Positions 1 through 12,650 of a DNA stretch of 64,000 bases are shown piece by piece; position 1 is the stretch's first letter, and each line of letters starts with the position of its first letter. The position numbers and the translations under genes are program-made. This stretch comes from Terebella lapidaria (taxonomy: Eukaryota; Annelida; Polychaeta; Terebellida; Terebellidae), in NCBI GenBank assembly GCA_949152475.1, contig CASCJZ010000073.1:1-64000 (forward strand). Reading direction: 5' to 3'. The notes under the pieces were generated by a model, which saw only the letters and a list, made by a program, of their open reading frames with translations, was not told where the DNA came from and ran no database searches.

Positions 1-30
1 TTTTTGAATATTCAATGACTTCCTTGATAT

Positions 31-240
31 TCAATTAATTCCTTGATTCTGCTACCTATTTCCTTGAATAATCAGAATAGTTGAGATATAGCTGATGATC
101 TCAACATAACTTTTCATATTATTAAATTCGCCAATGTAGGAATACTTTCTATAGTTTCTATTATGTAACCAAGTAGTTCCTACAGCAACTATGAATATTA
201 ATTTACAAAAGGTCAGATCTAGCTCAGTAAATCTCCTCAT
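31..240 (-). CDS. Small hypothetical protein with one hydrophobic segment
   Basis: Read with the ciliate code, a minus-strand ORF runs from an ATG at 240 to a TGA at 31-33, about 69 residues. The central stretch FCKLIFIVAVGTTWL is hydrophobic and could be a membrane segment. The frame stays open upstream of this ATG, so the true start may lie further right, or this may be the last exon of a gene overlapping the next feature. I do not recognise the family. Confidence is low because TGA-free ORFs of this size arise by chance in AT-rich DNA when only one stop codon exists. Confidence 0.25.
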
Positions 241-301
241 TAAACTCCAATACTTCTATTATTAATTTAATAGATTAAAAAACTTCAATATTAACGAATA
301 A

Positions 302-1448
302 ATGGATAGAAACAAATTACTTAGAATACTTAGAAAAATTAAAACAGATTGCTTGATGACTAGAAATGGCATGGCTTAAATTAAACAATTACATTCAAGG
401 CCCAAAAAGAATTAGAACGATGTTTCATGAAGTAAACACACCTAAAAATCTTTTATCCACACACCAAATGCATAATAAATAAAATGGAAATCCTAATTAT
501 CCAGAATTTGTAAAGGAGCCAAACCCAAGGAAAAACAAGTATGGAAATAGAAAGTATTTGAATGCAATAGCACTAATGAAAACATCTAACTTAAAAGATA
601 AAATAATGGAAGAGTTATTACAAATTGAAAATGCTTGAAAAGAGGGAATAGATGATGACTAAGACTAATGAAAGAGTCAAGTCCTACTATAGTGAAAATA
701 AAAAATAACAATCAAGTTAAAACAAAATATTCTGAACAAACACAAACATCACAATGAAAACAAAAAGAATCTCAGTAGATATCAGAGAGTATTGCTCATA
801 TTGGTTCCTCAGAACTTATCTCCAAAGAAAAAGCAGCTAATAGATAAGATTTTCCCATCTATGGGCAGAAAATTACCAAAGAAATACAATAATTTTGCTA
901 AAAAAACCTTAAAAAACAACATATAAACTGAAGAATCAAGCATTCTCAAAAAATTTGACTCCAAGCCAAATAATAGGATAGTTCATTGTACAAGTTAAAA
1001 TAGTTCATTATAAATATCTTTGGTAAACTCACAAGTATCTATTCCAATTAGCATTCCATCCCTACAGAAAGATTCTCTCAAAATTTCCAGGAAGAAAGAA
1101 ATCACCTTGCTATGTCCAGATTATCATGAGTATTATTTTGGATCTATAATGGAAACTGAATCTTAATTAATTCCTCATGGAAAAGGAAACTTAATTTTCT
1201 GTTGTAAAAAGATGCCACTACTTAATTTTTTGACTAAAAAACTGGATATGGAAGATGTTTTTGAGAAATATTAGTTTTATCATGGTACACTTTAAAGAAG
1301 GACTATTTGAAGGACTAGGAACTGTTATAAGGGTAAGGGTGATGTTAAATATGTTGGATAATGGAAATTGGGAAAGAGATAAGGATAGGGTTCATTGCAT
1401 TGTGGAGTAAAGTAGAGTTAGGTAAGTGGAATCATGATTAATTCATGA
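302..1448 (+). pseudogene. MORN-repeat protein, frame-disrupted
   Basis: An ATG at 302 opens a basic, lysine-rich N-terminus. Downstream, three frames in turn give protein-like sequence, and the last part carries MORN-type motifs: HGKGNLIF near 1180, then YVGQWKLGKRQGQG near 1350-1390. MORN repeats are membrane- or scaffold-associated repeats common in ciliate proteins. The frame breaks at least three times: near 415, around 640-790, and at an in-frame TGA near 1310 beside a shift. I found no GT...AG intron that repairs these. It may be a decaying host gene, or the sequence may carry indel errors; several other genes in the window show similar single-base breaks. The last TGA is at 1446-1448. 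The family call rests on the MORN motifs only. Confidence 0.4.
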
Positions 1449-1594
1449 GTGATCATTATTGATCAAAAATTTAATTTTATATTAAATAACTGATTGAACT
1501 CACTCATCTTTGAACTTATTAAGTTAAAATATGAGTCTACTCACTCGTCTTTCTGTGGTTTATATGATATGATATCAATGGATGTATCAGTCAA

Positions 1595-3156
1595 TCAAGC
1601 AATAGTTAATTCTGTCTCAAATTCTTGAGGTTGGTAGATGAACTTAAAATTCATTTCAAAATCTTTAACAATAATCTTATTTTAGAGTATCTCTTCATAA
1701 ACTTTATTAAAGCTATTTTACTCTCCAAAAGGGCTAATTGTTTACCTAGGCAGTGCCTTTGTCCAGCACTAAAACCTAAAAATGCATAAGGAGGAACTTT
1801 ATCACACTCTATCTCCCATCTTTCAGGTCTAAATTACAATGGTTAGTGATAAAAATTTGGGTTATAATGATTAACCATAGTCCTAATTGTTAAGTAGGTT
1901 CCTTTTTTAATATTAACGCCACCAAGAGAATGATCTTCTACCACATCTCTAAAAAAAACAGCATTTCCTGGACCATAACATCGAGTAGTTTATTTTTGGA
2001 CTAAATCAATATACTGCATTTTTTTCAGAATATCGTATTGAATATCTACATCAGAATGGATGTATTAATTTATTTCAGCTCTAACCTTTTCCTCTACATG
2101 AGGATTTTTGGCACAATAATAGACTAGCATCATGAGGAAGTGAGAAGTAGTGTCGAGTACCAGCCAGAAAAAAAGTACAGAATTCATCGATGAGATCATT
2201 ATAATCATAGAGTTCTGTATCAGTTTTGACTTTTGCAATCATTTTAGCATTGAAAAGTGCCTCTATAAATGTCTAATTCCCCCTCCTTCACCTCTTTCTA
2301 GCTTTTATATTCTCTCTTAAATGTAATCCTTACAAATAGCTCTAAAAAGTTTAATTTTTCGATTTATTTCTCTATCTGCCTTAGTTAGGTTCCAATTATA
2401 AATACCACTTCCAAATAAAAAGCCTAAAGGTTTTCTTCCTTGTTGACTCACTGTAGCAACCAAATCAAGAAAAAAATCACATACATACTGACCTTCAATT
2501 TTTTCATTAAATCCTTATCTACTTCCAAAGAAACATTTGAGCATAACATTAGAAAATATTGAGCTAAAATATTTTAAAATATAAACTCTGATTTTTCCAA
2601 TTTCAGGTGAACTATGAGCATGTTATTGTTATATTTTAGTTATATTGTCATCACAAGTCTGAGCAATTTTAGTAATATTGTTTTTTAGGAATTCATGATT
2701 GAATACTGTGGTTAAGATTTTTTTCTTGTGCTTCCATTATTATCCTTCACTAAGTACTAGTCCCTTTCCAAAGCTTCTTTTAAAGTTTTGAATCACTCCT
2801 TCTCCTTTCTGATAATATTTGAGTTTTTCAGGGGAATAGAATTACTTCAACAGTTCTGGCTTTATTAAAGAAATGACTATTTTATCTGCCAAATTAGAAA
2901 TGTATAAATCATATTGATAGAGGGTAGTTTTATGATTATAGAAGACATCTTTATGCTTTTTGAAGCATTATTGAAGTGCATAATAAGGTCCAGGTCTCAG
3001 AAATCTAAAGGGTGTGATGTGAACTTGATAACCAAGCTAGCTGAAAGTTTTAATATAGTTATTCATATTTCTACAAGGAATCAGATAATAGCGAAAGAAC
3101 ACATACAAGACACACCCTAAAACTACCATAAGACTGGCAATTATCCCATATAGCAT
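1595..3156 (-). CDS. Cytochrome P450 monooxygenase, with frame breaks
   Basis: This is a haem-thiolate monooxygenase, probably anchored in the endoplasmic reticulum. The ATG at 3156 starts a hydrophobic anchor (IIASLMVVLGCVLYVFFRYY). Family landmarks follow in order: the I-helix EFCTFFLAGT near 2165-2195, then DTTSHFLMMLV in another frame; the region before the haem loop (FRPERW); and the cysteine-ligand loop FLGFSAGQRHCLG near 1745-1785, which fits FxxGxRxCxG. The length of about 520 codons is normal for the family. Frame breaks lie at a G5 run near 2280, within the I-helix near 2150, and near 1690 after the L-helix. A possible 20-nt intron at the last site would delete the L-helix, so I do not favour it. 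It is either a recent pseudogene or a gene bearing sequence errors. The family assignment is secure; functional integrity is not. Confidence 0.8.
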
Positions 3157-3191
3157 TGAATAAATTTGACTAATAAAAAATCAGCACGTAA

Positions 3192-4877
3192 TCAAGCCTT
3201 GTGGTCTATAGGAGTATCATTGGAATATTCAAGGAGCTTATCATTAACTGATAGCTTTTTTATTTAATCAATTCTAAAAATACAAATAAGTAGTTCACTC
3301 TTTTACTCTTATCTTTTACTCTCATCATATCTGGTTTGAAGTTATCTTTTTAAAATTTATAGTTTGGAATATACTTCTTTTTCCCTTTCTTTCCAATTTA
3401 CATATTAGTGGAAAGTATTAGGCTTTTATAAGGATTATGTTTGCTGATGAGGATAAATAGCACTCCAATAATAAATCAATGTGAGTAAATTTGACAAATA
3501 TACAAGATTTCCATGTTTTTATTCAATAAGAGTAAGTTCAGATAGAATAAATTGCTAATAATTATGAAGAACAGATTGACTTAAAGTTGATCCTTATTTG
3601 CTTGCTAGAAGTTTTCTATATTGAGAAATACAGAAAGATTTAAAGTTAAATTAATTAACAGATAGTTCCTCATTCTTTTTCCCAATTCGATCCATAATTA
3701 ATCTCCAAATTAGTTCCTTAGCTTGGATTTTTAAAGGAACCAAATCAGATAAAGTTTTTATTAATATTGCATAAGTTGATGATTTTGAATTTAGACCAGT
3801 TCCTAGTTGTATACTAAGTACCTCAACTAAATTAATAATTGTGTAGTATTTATCATGAACTTTGCATATTAAGAGATTGTCTTTCAATGTTACCATTTTC
3901 TGGAAGATTGAACAGACTTATAAGATTATCTATTCTAAACATTATAGAGGGCAAATTGTTGACTGATCATCTGTTAAATTAGGGGTATGAGGTAGGTACT
4001 TATCTAAGCAAACACAACAATACTTGAAAAGATATTTATCAGTATACAATTATTTTAAGAACTGAAAAGATTGAGATAAGCAGAAGAGAGGTAATGGGTA
4101 TTCTAATTCTAGAAATAATTAATATTTATTGTAGATCAAGGAATAGACTTCAGAATTAAGTTTGATTGATTCTACTTGAGTATAAATTTTCTGATAGAGA
4201 GAAGTTAAGACTTTGCCAATGGTTTGCTTGTGGTCCATTGTTATAGCCTGATTACAGTTATTTTACACCAATTTAGTGATAGTCTGTGTGCATACTCTAG
4301 TTCTAATATTAAAGAGTTAATTAATTATTGATTTATCTTCATAGTAGGTCTGAGTTAACTCCCTTTCCAATTGGATATAGTCACCAAGAACCTCTAACAG
4401 ATCACCTTTACTTTTCCAGTTTTCTGCTATTACTTTCATAAGCATTCCTAATGTGGAAATAAACTTAAACCTAGGTATTCTTTCTAAGGTAGATGCTTTA
4501 GCACGATAAATAGGTAAGGCATATTTCAATTGTCCTAGTTTTTCATGCAATTATATTATTCTTTCAAGGACTATAATGTCATCCTCAATAAGAAGGTTTG
4601 TTGTTACTAAATAAGGAGATATTTCAAGTAGTAGGTCAGCTTTTTCTGTTATTGTGTTTTATTTTCCTTTTTCTTGAAGAAAACTCAGAGAACTTTCTAA
4701 ATAACCTAGAATAGTCTTATTAATAAGCAATGTTGATGTCTCAGAGAGCATTTCTGAATTAATTTGATGGAATTATCCCTTTAAATAAGATTGTTTCTCT
4801 TACCAAGAGGTAAATTCTTCTAAAATTAGTTAAAAATCTCCTTTCTAAACTAATTTCACTATTTTTTCTGTTTTCAT
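3192..4877 (-). CDS. Hypothetical 561-residue helical protein
   Basis: A single uninterrupted reading frame runs from the ATG at 4877 (MKTEKIVKLVQKGDF) to the TGA at 3192-3194, with TAA and TAG as glutamine and no intron needed. The protein is mainly helical by appearance, rich in Leu, Ile, Lys and Gln, without signal peptide, clear membrane segment or recognisable catalytic motif. The middle contains a cysteine-rich patch (KYCCVCLDKYL) and the C-terminus is charged. The shape suggests an alpha-solenoid or TPR-like scaffold, but I do not recognise the family. It ends about 35 bp from the start of the P450 gene on the same strand. The intact 1.69-kb frame shows that sequence quality here is good. 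Confidence 0.7.
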
Positions 4878-5136
4878 GCTGTTAATGGAGAAGAATTATC
4901 GAAGTAATATTAATAATAAAATCATTCAATTTTTTTAATTTGAGTAATTCAACTTTATAATCCACTTGTGCTAGTGATATTATAGACATGAGAAGATGAA
5001 ATATAAGTAAATCTATAATTTAATATACTGGAAAATGTTAAAGTTGATCAAAAGTATTTTTTTTAACACATATATCCTAAGTATCTTTACAATTTATAAG
5101 TAATAATTATTTGAATAAAATATCATCAGCTATCCA

Positions 5137-8064
5137 ATGAGCAACAGCCAGTCTGAATCCAAAGTAATGCCCAATCAGCAGAATAATCCTTAACTTAACA
5201 AAGATTAAAAAATTCAAAGACTAGAATATGAATTGAAAGTGAAGCAAAAAGAATTAGAGAATACTATAGCATAAAAATTCACGTTTCAGCAATTGGCAGA
5301 AAAGAAATTATTAGACAACTTCGGCTAGAAAGCCACCGTTATGCTTGAAAAAAACTTTAGTAGTTCATTAACTAGATTCTTTTACCAGCTGGGAGCAATA
5401 GTTCCTAAATAAAAGGTTGGAGAAGTGCAAAGTGTAAAAATAGGTTTTGATGAGAGCCAAAGGATAGACTCACTCATTGTTAAAACTATGGATCAACTCA
5501 ATAAAAAAAATGATGAAATTATTACAGCATACAAGCGTATTGGAGCATTAGAAAAATAAGTTGAGACCCTTAACAAAGATTTAAGAACTAAAACTTAAAC
5601 TCTTACTACCTAGCTAAAGTTCAAGAATCAACAAATAGCAAAATATGCTCAACTTGAGACTATTCTTAGGAATTTTGATGGTACTACCAATGAAAAGTAG
5701 ATATAATTAGAATAAAAATTAGTACTCATTAAAGAAAACCAGAAAAAATCTACTGAGGAAACAAATATACTTAAAGGAAAAGTATAAATTCTGAATTAAT
5801 CTTTAAGTAAATTAAAATAAGAAAACAAAAGCCTCTAATAGAGGAAACTTAAATTAGAAGCAAACAAAGAGATTCTTGAAAATTAGGTCACTGAGAAAAA
5901 TGGAAATTAAACCAAAGAAAAAGATAAAATGATGAGCTAAAAACAGAATTTATAAGGAACTATTAAGTAATTAAACTGCAGCATCTAAGCAAGTGTAAAG
6001 GAAAAGAAGGAATTTGAGGAACAAATAACAATATTATTAAAGGAAAAAGAAGAAGCATATTTGAGAAATAAAAATCTATAGGAAAAATTAAATAAAGCTG
6101 TTGAGTAATCTTAGAAAAAGCTTAAGTAAGTATAACAAAGAAACTTACAAACTGAGTCCTCATAAATTGGTAGTCTTCAACAAATCATTAAAAATAATTA
6201 ACAACAAATCAAATAGTTGAGTGCAGAGAAGGAAAATATGGCCTTAAATAATAAGGAGCTTGAAAAAATCAATAATTAGATAAAAAATTAGGGCTAAAAG
6301 TGGAAAATAATGCATGAGGACTAAATAAAGACAAATTAAAAGTCAAAGACATAGCTTTAATAAAGAGAAAATCAAAATGTTAAACTACACCAAAGAGTAG
6401 AATCTCTAGAATGTGAGATAGAAAAATTCAAGAAGACTACATAAAGTACTGTTTAATCAACCTAACAACAAAGCAATTAAAAAGAAAAAATCATCTCACA
6501 ACTTAAGGAAGAAGTTAAGCAGTTAACAGGAACAGTAACTTAAAAAAATCAACTGAATCACGAATTAACTGAGAAAATAAATGTTCTTAATTCATAGTGT
6601 TAACAGTTGAAAGCTGAACAATCAACACTTGGAAGGAAAAGTCAGCAGCTTGAAGTCCTACTCGAATAGTAATCAACAAAACTGAAATCAATAAGCTAAC
6701 AACTTAATGGTTTTAAGAATAAATATACTTAACTTGAGGAAAATAATAAGAATCTAAAAGGATCAATTAATTCAGCAGAGTAAAAGAATAAATCATTACA
6801 ATTAGAAAATCTTGACTTAAATGAGAAAAATAAATTACTTAATACTGAAAAGGATAAAATTATAGCAGAAAAAAAAAATTTATAAGACCAAGTAGCTCTA
6901 ATAGAATAAGATCTAACATTATCCAAACGGAATAGTTGTTAATTTAAGGAAAAAATAGAACAAAGCACTATAAAACTAGGTGATTTAGAAATAAAACTAA
7001 AAAAATAAGAGTAAGACAAATAAATTACTATCAAAAATTTTGAAAATCATTTAAAAGAAAAAACAATTGCTATTGAAAATGGGAATAATAATATTCTTAA
7101 GCTGAAAAAAGAATTTTAAAGCAAGAATGATCTCAACCAAAAAATTCAAAAAGACTTATAAGCTAGCAAAAAACAAGTTCAGCTACAAGTTGAAAAAAAA
7201 GATAAATAACTATTAATTGTAAAGAAACAAGTAGAAACTCATGAACAAACTATCAAACAGCTTCAGAAGTAGATTAATATCCTTCAAAATTAAAAAACAA
7301 CTCTAAAGGAAGAGGTTAATAAGCAGAAACAACATGTTCAAAAGCTTATCCAAGATAAAGAAGAATTACATTAGGCTAATAAGAAACTGAGATCAGACTT
7401 AGAAGACCTACTCAAGTATTTAAATGTTCAATCAACTAAATTAATAAAAGGAGAAGTCTAATTAAATCTTGCTAATTATCAAAAGACTTTTTAGTAGATT
7501 ATTAATAAATTTAAGAAAGGAACTTCAAGAAAACTATGTCCTGAGTCATCTATTCTTAATCTATTCGACGGAGAGGAAAATATATAATTTATTCAAACTA
7601 ATTTAGAATTAGAAAGAGAGAAGAAGTTACAATCATGTAAATTACTTTACAGACATGATCCAACTAATCCTAATAATTTTCATACCTATATTGATGATAA
7701 AGCAGATTTTTTTATGTTAGTTCATCTATCTAATAATGAAATAATAGGTGGATATTCAATGTATGCAGTTAATTCAGGAAAAGTACCTGGTAAAGGATTT
7801 TTATTCTCAGTTACCAATAAGTTTGTAGTTAAGTTACTTAAGGGTCCAAATGCTAAGGTTATTATTCCTGACTCACAGAACATTATCTTTGGAAATTCAG
7901 AGTTAAAGGTGAAATTTAATTCAGATAAAATTTTAAGTAATTTGAATGTTGTGCATACTTATTTTGAGAAAAGAGATCACAATGATTTTCTCAAGGCTGG
8001 AGGAGCTAGAGAGATTATCTTAAAAAGCTATGAGCTTTATCAGCTAATGTTCTAAGAAGAATGA
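5137..8064 (+). CDS. Coiled-coil protein with C-terminal TLDc-like domain
   Basis: One open frame of 976 codons runs from the ATG at 5137 (MSNSQSESKVMPNQQ) to the TGA at 8062-8064; TAA and TAG occur throughout as glutamine codons. Residues about 30-800 are heptad-like, rich in Lys, Glu, Gln and Asn: a long coiled coil. The last 150 or so residues change character and resemble a TLDc domain, with LLYRHDPTNPNNFHTYIDDK followed by an II/GGYSMYAVN element and KGFLFSVTN. Family knowledge: TLDc domains occur in proteins linked to oxidative-stress protection and V-ATPase regulation, and ciliates have many coiled-coil/TLDc proteins. The TLDc call is by motif resemblance only. No intron or frame break was found over 2.9 kb. 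Confidence 0.75.
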
Positions 8065-8198
8065 TTCAATCATTGAATAAAATATTAAATAATCAATATT
8101 AATATACTAAAAATCATCCAATCTACATTAATAAACAAATAAAGGTTTTTTAATGGTTGATAAATTTTTTTTGTTTTTCAAAAGAGATACATATAAAG

Positions 8199-11100
8199 TC
8201 AATAGTTTGTAAGAAAAATAATTTTTTCAAGTCTTTTTTAATTTTGATTGATCTCCTATAAAATCATTTGATTGACTTCTTGGTTACTGAAGGAAGCCCA
8301 CCACTTTACTTAGTAGTTGGTTTCTAAGATTAAATATAAAAGTACTGTTTTAGCATCAAATGGATCTAATACACCAATATTAGGATTAGCATTGAACATT
8401 TTATTATAATTATTTTCACGATTGATTAATTCTAGCTTGAAAAATTTCAATTCTTGCCATGCTTTCTTTAATTCTTCCTATCTAGTTTCTAGTAGTTGTT
8501 GTAATCTTTGAATCATTTTTAGATCTTCTTCTCTACTTGGTCTATCATCAAAAAGTTGTTTAAGTTCTTGATATTCTTCATCCATTAAACCTATTCTTTT
8601 TTTATTTTCTTCTGCCATAGTACTAAATTATTTTTTGATTTAATTAGCCCATTAGATTTGTTCATTAACCATTTCTTTCATTTTCTTCTCAGATGCTCTC
8701 TTAAGTTCATCTTCTCTATAGCTATATTAGATTTTCATTCTAGAAACTTCTTAATTATGTTGTTTTAGTTGTTTTTCTATTTGTTTATTTAATTATTTTA
8801 TTTTATCTTATTTATTTTCTAATAGCTACTTAGTATTCTTATGGTCATTTTGTTCATTTGTTAAAATTTATTTAATATTATTTATTGATTATTCTAGTTG
8901 TAGATATTTTTCTTTTGTTATTCCATGACTTTTCTTTTCATCTTCTAATAATATTCTAACTTCTTTTAATTGTTGTTCATATTGTTTCTTTAAAATATCT
9001 ATGTCATTATCAAATTTTTTAGACATTTTAATTAATTTTTCTTCATATTCAGAGATAATAAGTTTCTTTTATCTTTATTTTTGTTCTTTCAATTGTTCTA
9101 ACTATTTATCCTTAATTAATTTGAATTCTTCTATTTTATCTTGTAATTTGCTTGACCATTAATTCTTGATTTTCTAACATAATTTTGATTTTTATTCTTC
9201 CATTTCCTTTAATTCCTCAATATGCCTTAAATTAATCTCTTCTATCATCTTCTGAAATTCTTGTTCTTGTTTTTTGAATTTATCTCTCCATTCTGTATCA
9301 GTTAGTTCACTTCTTGATGATAATTTAGCTATTTCAGCTTCTAGATCTTTGATTTTATTTTTATATCTTATTTCTATTTCTTCTATTTGAGTTTGAAATC
9401 TACTATTAAGTTTTTTCTTTTCATCATCATGTCTTTCTAAAAGTAATCTTTCTTGTACTTCTAATTAATCTTTATGATCTTTTTTCAGAAGTCTAATTCT
9501 TTCTTCATAACTATATTCTTGTTCAGTGATTTTTTTCTTTAATAATTCTATTTCTTCTGCTAAATTCCCTTGAAGTCTTTTTCTTTAATTTTTTAATTCT
9601 ATTAATTCTTCTTCTATTTGAATTATTTGTTCTTTCATAATAATTTTATCTTTTCTCAGATTTTCTAATTAATTTTGAAGATCAATTATTTTATTATTAG
9701 CTTTTTTACCTTAATCTTCTAGATTATGGATTGATTATTGAAGTATCTTAATCTATTTTTCATAGTTATTAATTTTTTGTTCATACATTTTTTTTAAATA
9801 TCCATTAGAATCTTCCATTTTAGCTATTTCTGCTGCTAATTTAGCTTCTAATTCCTTAATTTTAATTTAATATTAAGTGATTATTTTTTTTTTTTCTTAT
9901 TAACCTCTATATCTCTCATTCTATAAATCTTGTTATTTTTCTTTTAATAGGTTATCTTTTTCTAGTTGATACTTTTCATGTAATTTCCTTATTTATTCTT
10001 AATATTTATAGATCATATCTTTCATTTCTACTTCAAATTTAGCTGTTTTATCTTTAAGTAATCTCTCTAATTATTTCATTTGATCAGATGAATTACTTTT
10101 TAGACTATCTATTCGACTATTTAATTCTTAAATGATTTGTTTAAGTTTTTCAATTTCTCTTAATTTTTCAGAATTATTTTTATCATTAGCATCTCTCATA
10201 CCTGCTAATTCTAATCCAAGTGATTCAATTTTTTTCTGGAGATTATTTTGTTTTTCTTTAAGCATATTGATTTCTGTATTTTTTTCAGCTATTTGTCTTT
10301 CATATTGTTGTCTCATTACATCAAATTCTCCATTTTTAAGTGATGATTCTCTCATATAAGTATTAATTCTATTTTCTAAATCATTTATTTTACTTAATAA
10401 TAATTCTTTTTATTTTTAGAGTTAATTCTTATTTTCTTGTAATTCATTATTTTTTTTATTTTGAATCTGAAGTTCTCCTTCCATATTAGTTATAATAATA
10501 TCTTTTTGACGTAAATTGTCTTCTAATTGTTCTATTATAACTTTAAGACTCTTTAATTAAGTATCTTTAATTCTTAATTGTTCTTTTAATGATACACAAT
10601 CCTTTTGTAAATCCTATATTTTCATTTATGCCTTTTTAAGTTCTTCTTCTAAACCTTTAATTTTTTTTTCTGAAGATTTTTTCTATATAAAAATTTAATT
10701 TTACTAATTCATCTAATAGCATATCAGCTGACATTTTTTGTTTTTTGATTTCATCATCTAGTTGTTTTTTCAATTAAATTATCATCTTCTAGAGTTCATG
10801 AAGTCTTCCTTTCTTTACATTAAGTTATTCCTCTATTTCTATTTTCTTCTTCATTAAAAGGTTATATTTTTAGTTTTGCTCTTTAACATAATCATTCATT
10901 GTTTTTTCATGATTTTTCCTTTAAGTTTCCAATTTATTAGCAACAGTTTCAAGTGTTCGACTTAATGCTTCAACTCTTCCTCTCATTCCATCAATTTAAT
11001 TTTCATATGTTTGTATTTTTCTATTAGTTTCAGTATTTTGTTTAGTCTCTTTCTCTTAGCATGTTCTTTTATACCTTTAGAATTCTTGATAAGATTTTTA

Positions 11101-11393
11101 TTTTTATTTTTCTATAGATTCTTGAACTTTTTTAAGTTGTTTTTGGATTTCATCATTTTTATTAGCTCTTTCTGCTGCTTCTTTATACTTTTGTATGATA
11201 AGATTAGCCTAAAGTTAAATATTATTGATACTTCTTTAATGGTTGTATCAAGTTAATTTTCATAAGCATTAACAACTGCTTTAAGATTAGCTTCATAATC
11301 ATCATTTTTAGTGTTGAGATAGAAGATAACTTTAGTTAACTGTGCAACTTTCTTACACATTTTATGATGTAGTTATGATGAGGTTTAATTCAT
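8199..11393 (-). CDS. FAM184-family coiled-coil protein
   Basis: The ATG is at 11393 and the TGA at 8199-8201, about 1,056 residues after splicing. Both ends match the FAM184 family: the N-terminus has HHKMCKKVAQLTKVIFYLNT, and the C-terminus has INRENNYNKMFNANPNIGVL. Everything between is coiled coil. A 23-nt intron at 11209-11231 (starts GTATCA, ends CTTTAG on the minus strand) joins TTIKE to ANLIIQKY and restores the frame. Family knowledge: FAM184 proteins are conserved mainly in ciliated eukaryotes and are poorly characterised. It lies head to tail with another coiled-coil gene 110 bp upstream on the same strand. I did not check every codon of the central coil for further small introns. 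Confidence 0.8.
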
Positions 11394-11504
11394 GTTTGTT
11401 CGTTTCTAACTTAATAATTATAATATGTCTTAGGGTTAAAAAACATTCTCTATTTGAAACGGTTTAACTAATACAATGTATATCATTAATAAGATTTTTA
11501 TTAA

Positions 11505-12336
11505 TCATTGTTTTTCATGATTATTCAATTTCTCTTTGGTTGTTGGGGAAGAAGATCCACTTTGGCCTCCTTTACTTTTAAATTCTCCTTTAAATGCTAA
11601 GACTTATTTTTAATGTTGTGATTTGAGTTAATGTTCAATGTTATCATATTTATGCTTTAATCGCTATAATTCAATATTTCTATCTAAAACTTATTCTTCT
11701 TATCCAGCTTTAATTTTTTTTTTCAATGTTATTAATTAATTAGCTTGTTTTGTTTTGAGATTATTGACAGCAGTTTCAATTTTTCGAGTTCTAGCTTCAT
11801 TCCAAACAGCTTGTTCTTCTTTTTCTCTTTTTTCAGCCTTAGCCTTAATTATATCAGCTTCTGTATAACTATATCAAATCAATATGTTACTTTTTTTGTT
11901 TAGCCATATATTCTTGCATTTTCCTAAGATTAAGCAGTTCTGAAGATTATTTTACTTTAATGAGTAATTGTTTATCAAGATCTTCTTTTAATTACTTAAT
12001 TGCATTATTGTGTTTGTTGAGTAAATTATTAGTATGATTTTTAGCTTAATCCAGATATTTCTTCATTTTTTAATCTCTTTAATAGTTAAAGTTATTAAAT
12101 TCCTGTTCTTTTGCTTTTACTATATCTGTTTTTTCCTTAGCATGTTTATTTTTAAGATCATTAAACTTCTTTTGTTCAAGTGCTTTTTTCTGTTCTTGAA
12201 CTTTCTTCTTACATTTTTCAGCTTCTGCATATTCAGACTTCTATTAATGTTCTAGCTGTTATTGCCAGGCTTGAGTTAATTTACCAAGAATTGACTCTGC
12301 TAATTAGGTGGAATTATCTGTTGGTAATAGATCCAT
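11505..12336 (-). CDS. Coiled-coil protein, possibly axonemal
   Basis: The ATG at 12336 starts MDLLPTDNSTQ and the TGA is at 11505-11507, about 270 residues. The protein is almost entirely charged helix. A 22-nt intron at 11869-11890 (GTAACA...ATATAG on the minus strand) joins EYMAKQK to NYTEADIIKAKAEKREKEEQ and corrects the frame. The NYTEA-xx-I-x-KA-x-EK-x-EKEE pattern resembles coiled-coil proteins I associate with flagella and cilia, but I cannot name the family. The C-terminal tail is Gly/Ser rich (KSKGGQSGSSSPTTKEK). The FAM184 gene follows on the same strand. Confidence 0.65.
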
Positions 12337-12650
12337 TCTAAAATAAAAATTTTAATTTTTTTTAATAAAATTCATGTTAATCAATATCTAATCTTAACAT
12401 AACTATATTATCTACTTTGTTTCTACAAAGTATTTTTTATACATTTAATCAATAATATTGTAAAAATAATCAAAGTCATAAAATGAATAAATTATCGAAA
12501 CAGTTAACGGACTCTTCATAGCTAATTTTTTGACTAAGTATCTTTATTAAGTGATTAACTTGATTCAAATACATTTAATAAATAGATCATACTTTACAAT
12601 ACTTTTTTACTTTAAGAACAAAATTTCGATTAAAAATCTATTATCAATAT
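12337..12650. other. Divergent intergenic region with a short hairpin
   Basis: This 314-bp AT-rich spacer lies between the starts of two divergent genes, so it should hold promoters for both. The only structure I see is a 7-bp inverted repeat at 12413-12432: TACTTTG, a 6-nt loop, then CAAAGTA. It could be chance in DNA of this composition. No recognisable promoter element or RNA gene was seen. Confidence 0.4.

Noticed and set aside
1700-1760. A 20-nt GTAAAA...AAAG intron to fix the P450 C-terminus
   Set aside because: It restores the frame arithmetically but deletes most of the conserved L-helix right after the haem loop.
2914-3120. 68-residue plus-strand ORF
   Set aside because: It overlaps the N-terminal exon of the P450 gene, which has an anchor and conserved sequence on the other strand.
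10132-12255. Several Phe/Leu-rich plus-strand ORFs
   Set aside because: All are antisense shadows of the coiled-coil genes on the minus strand.
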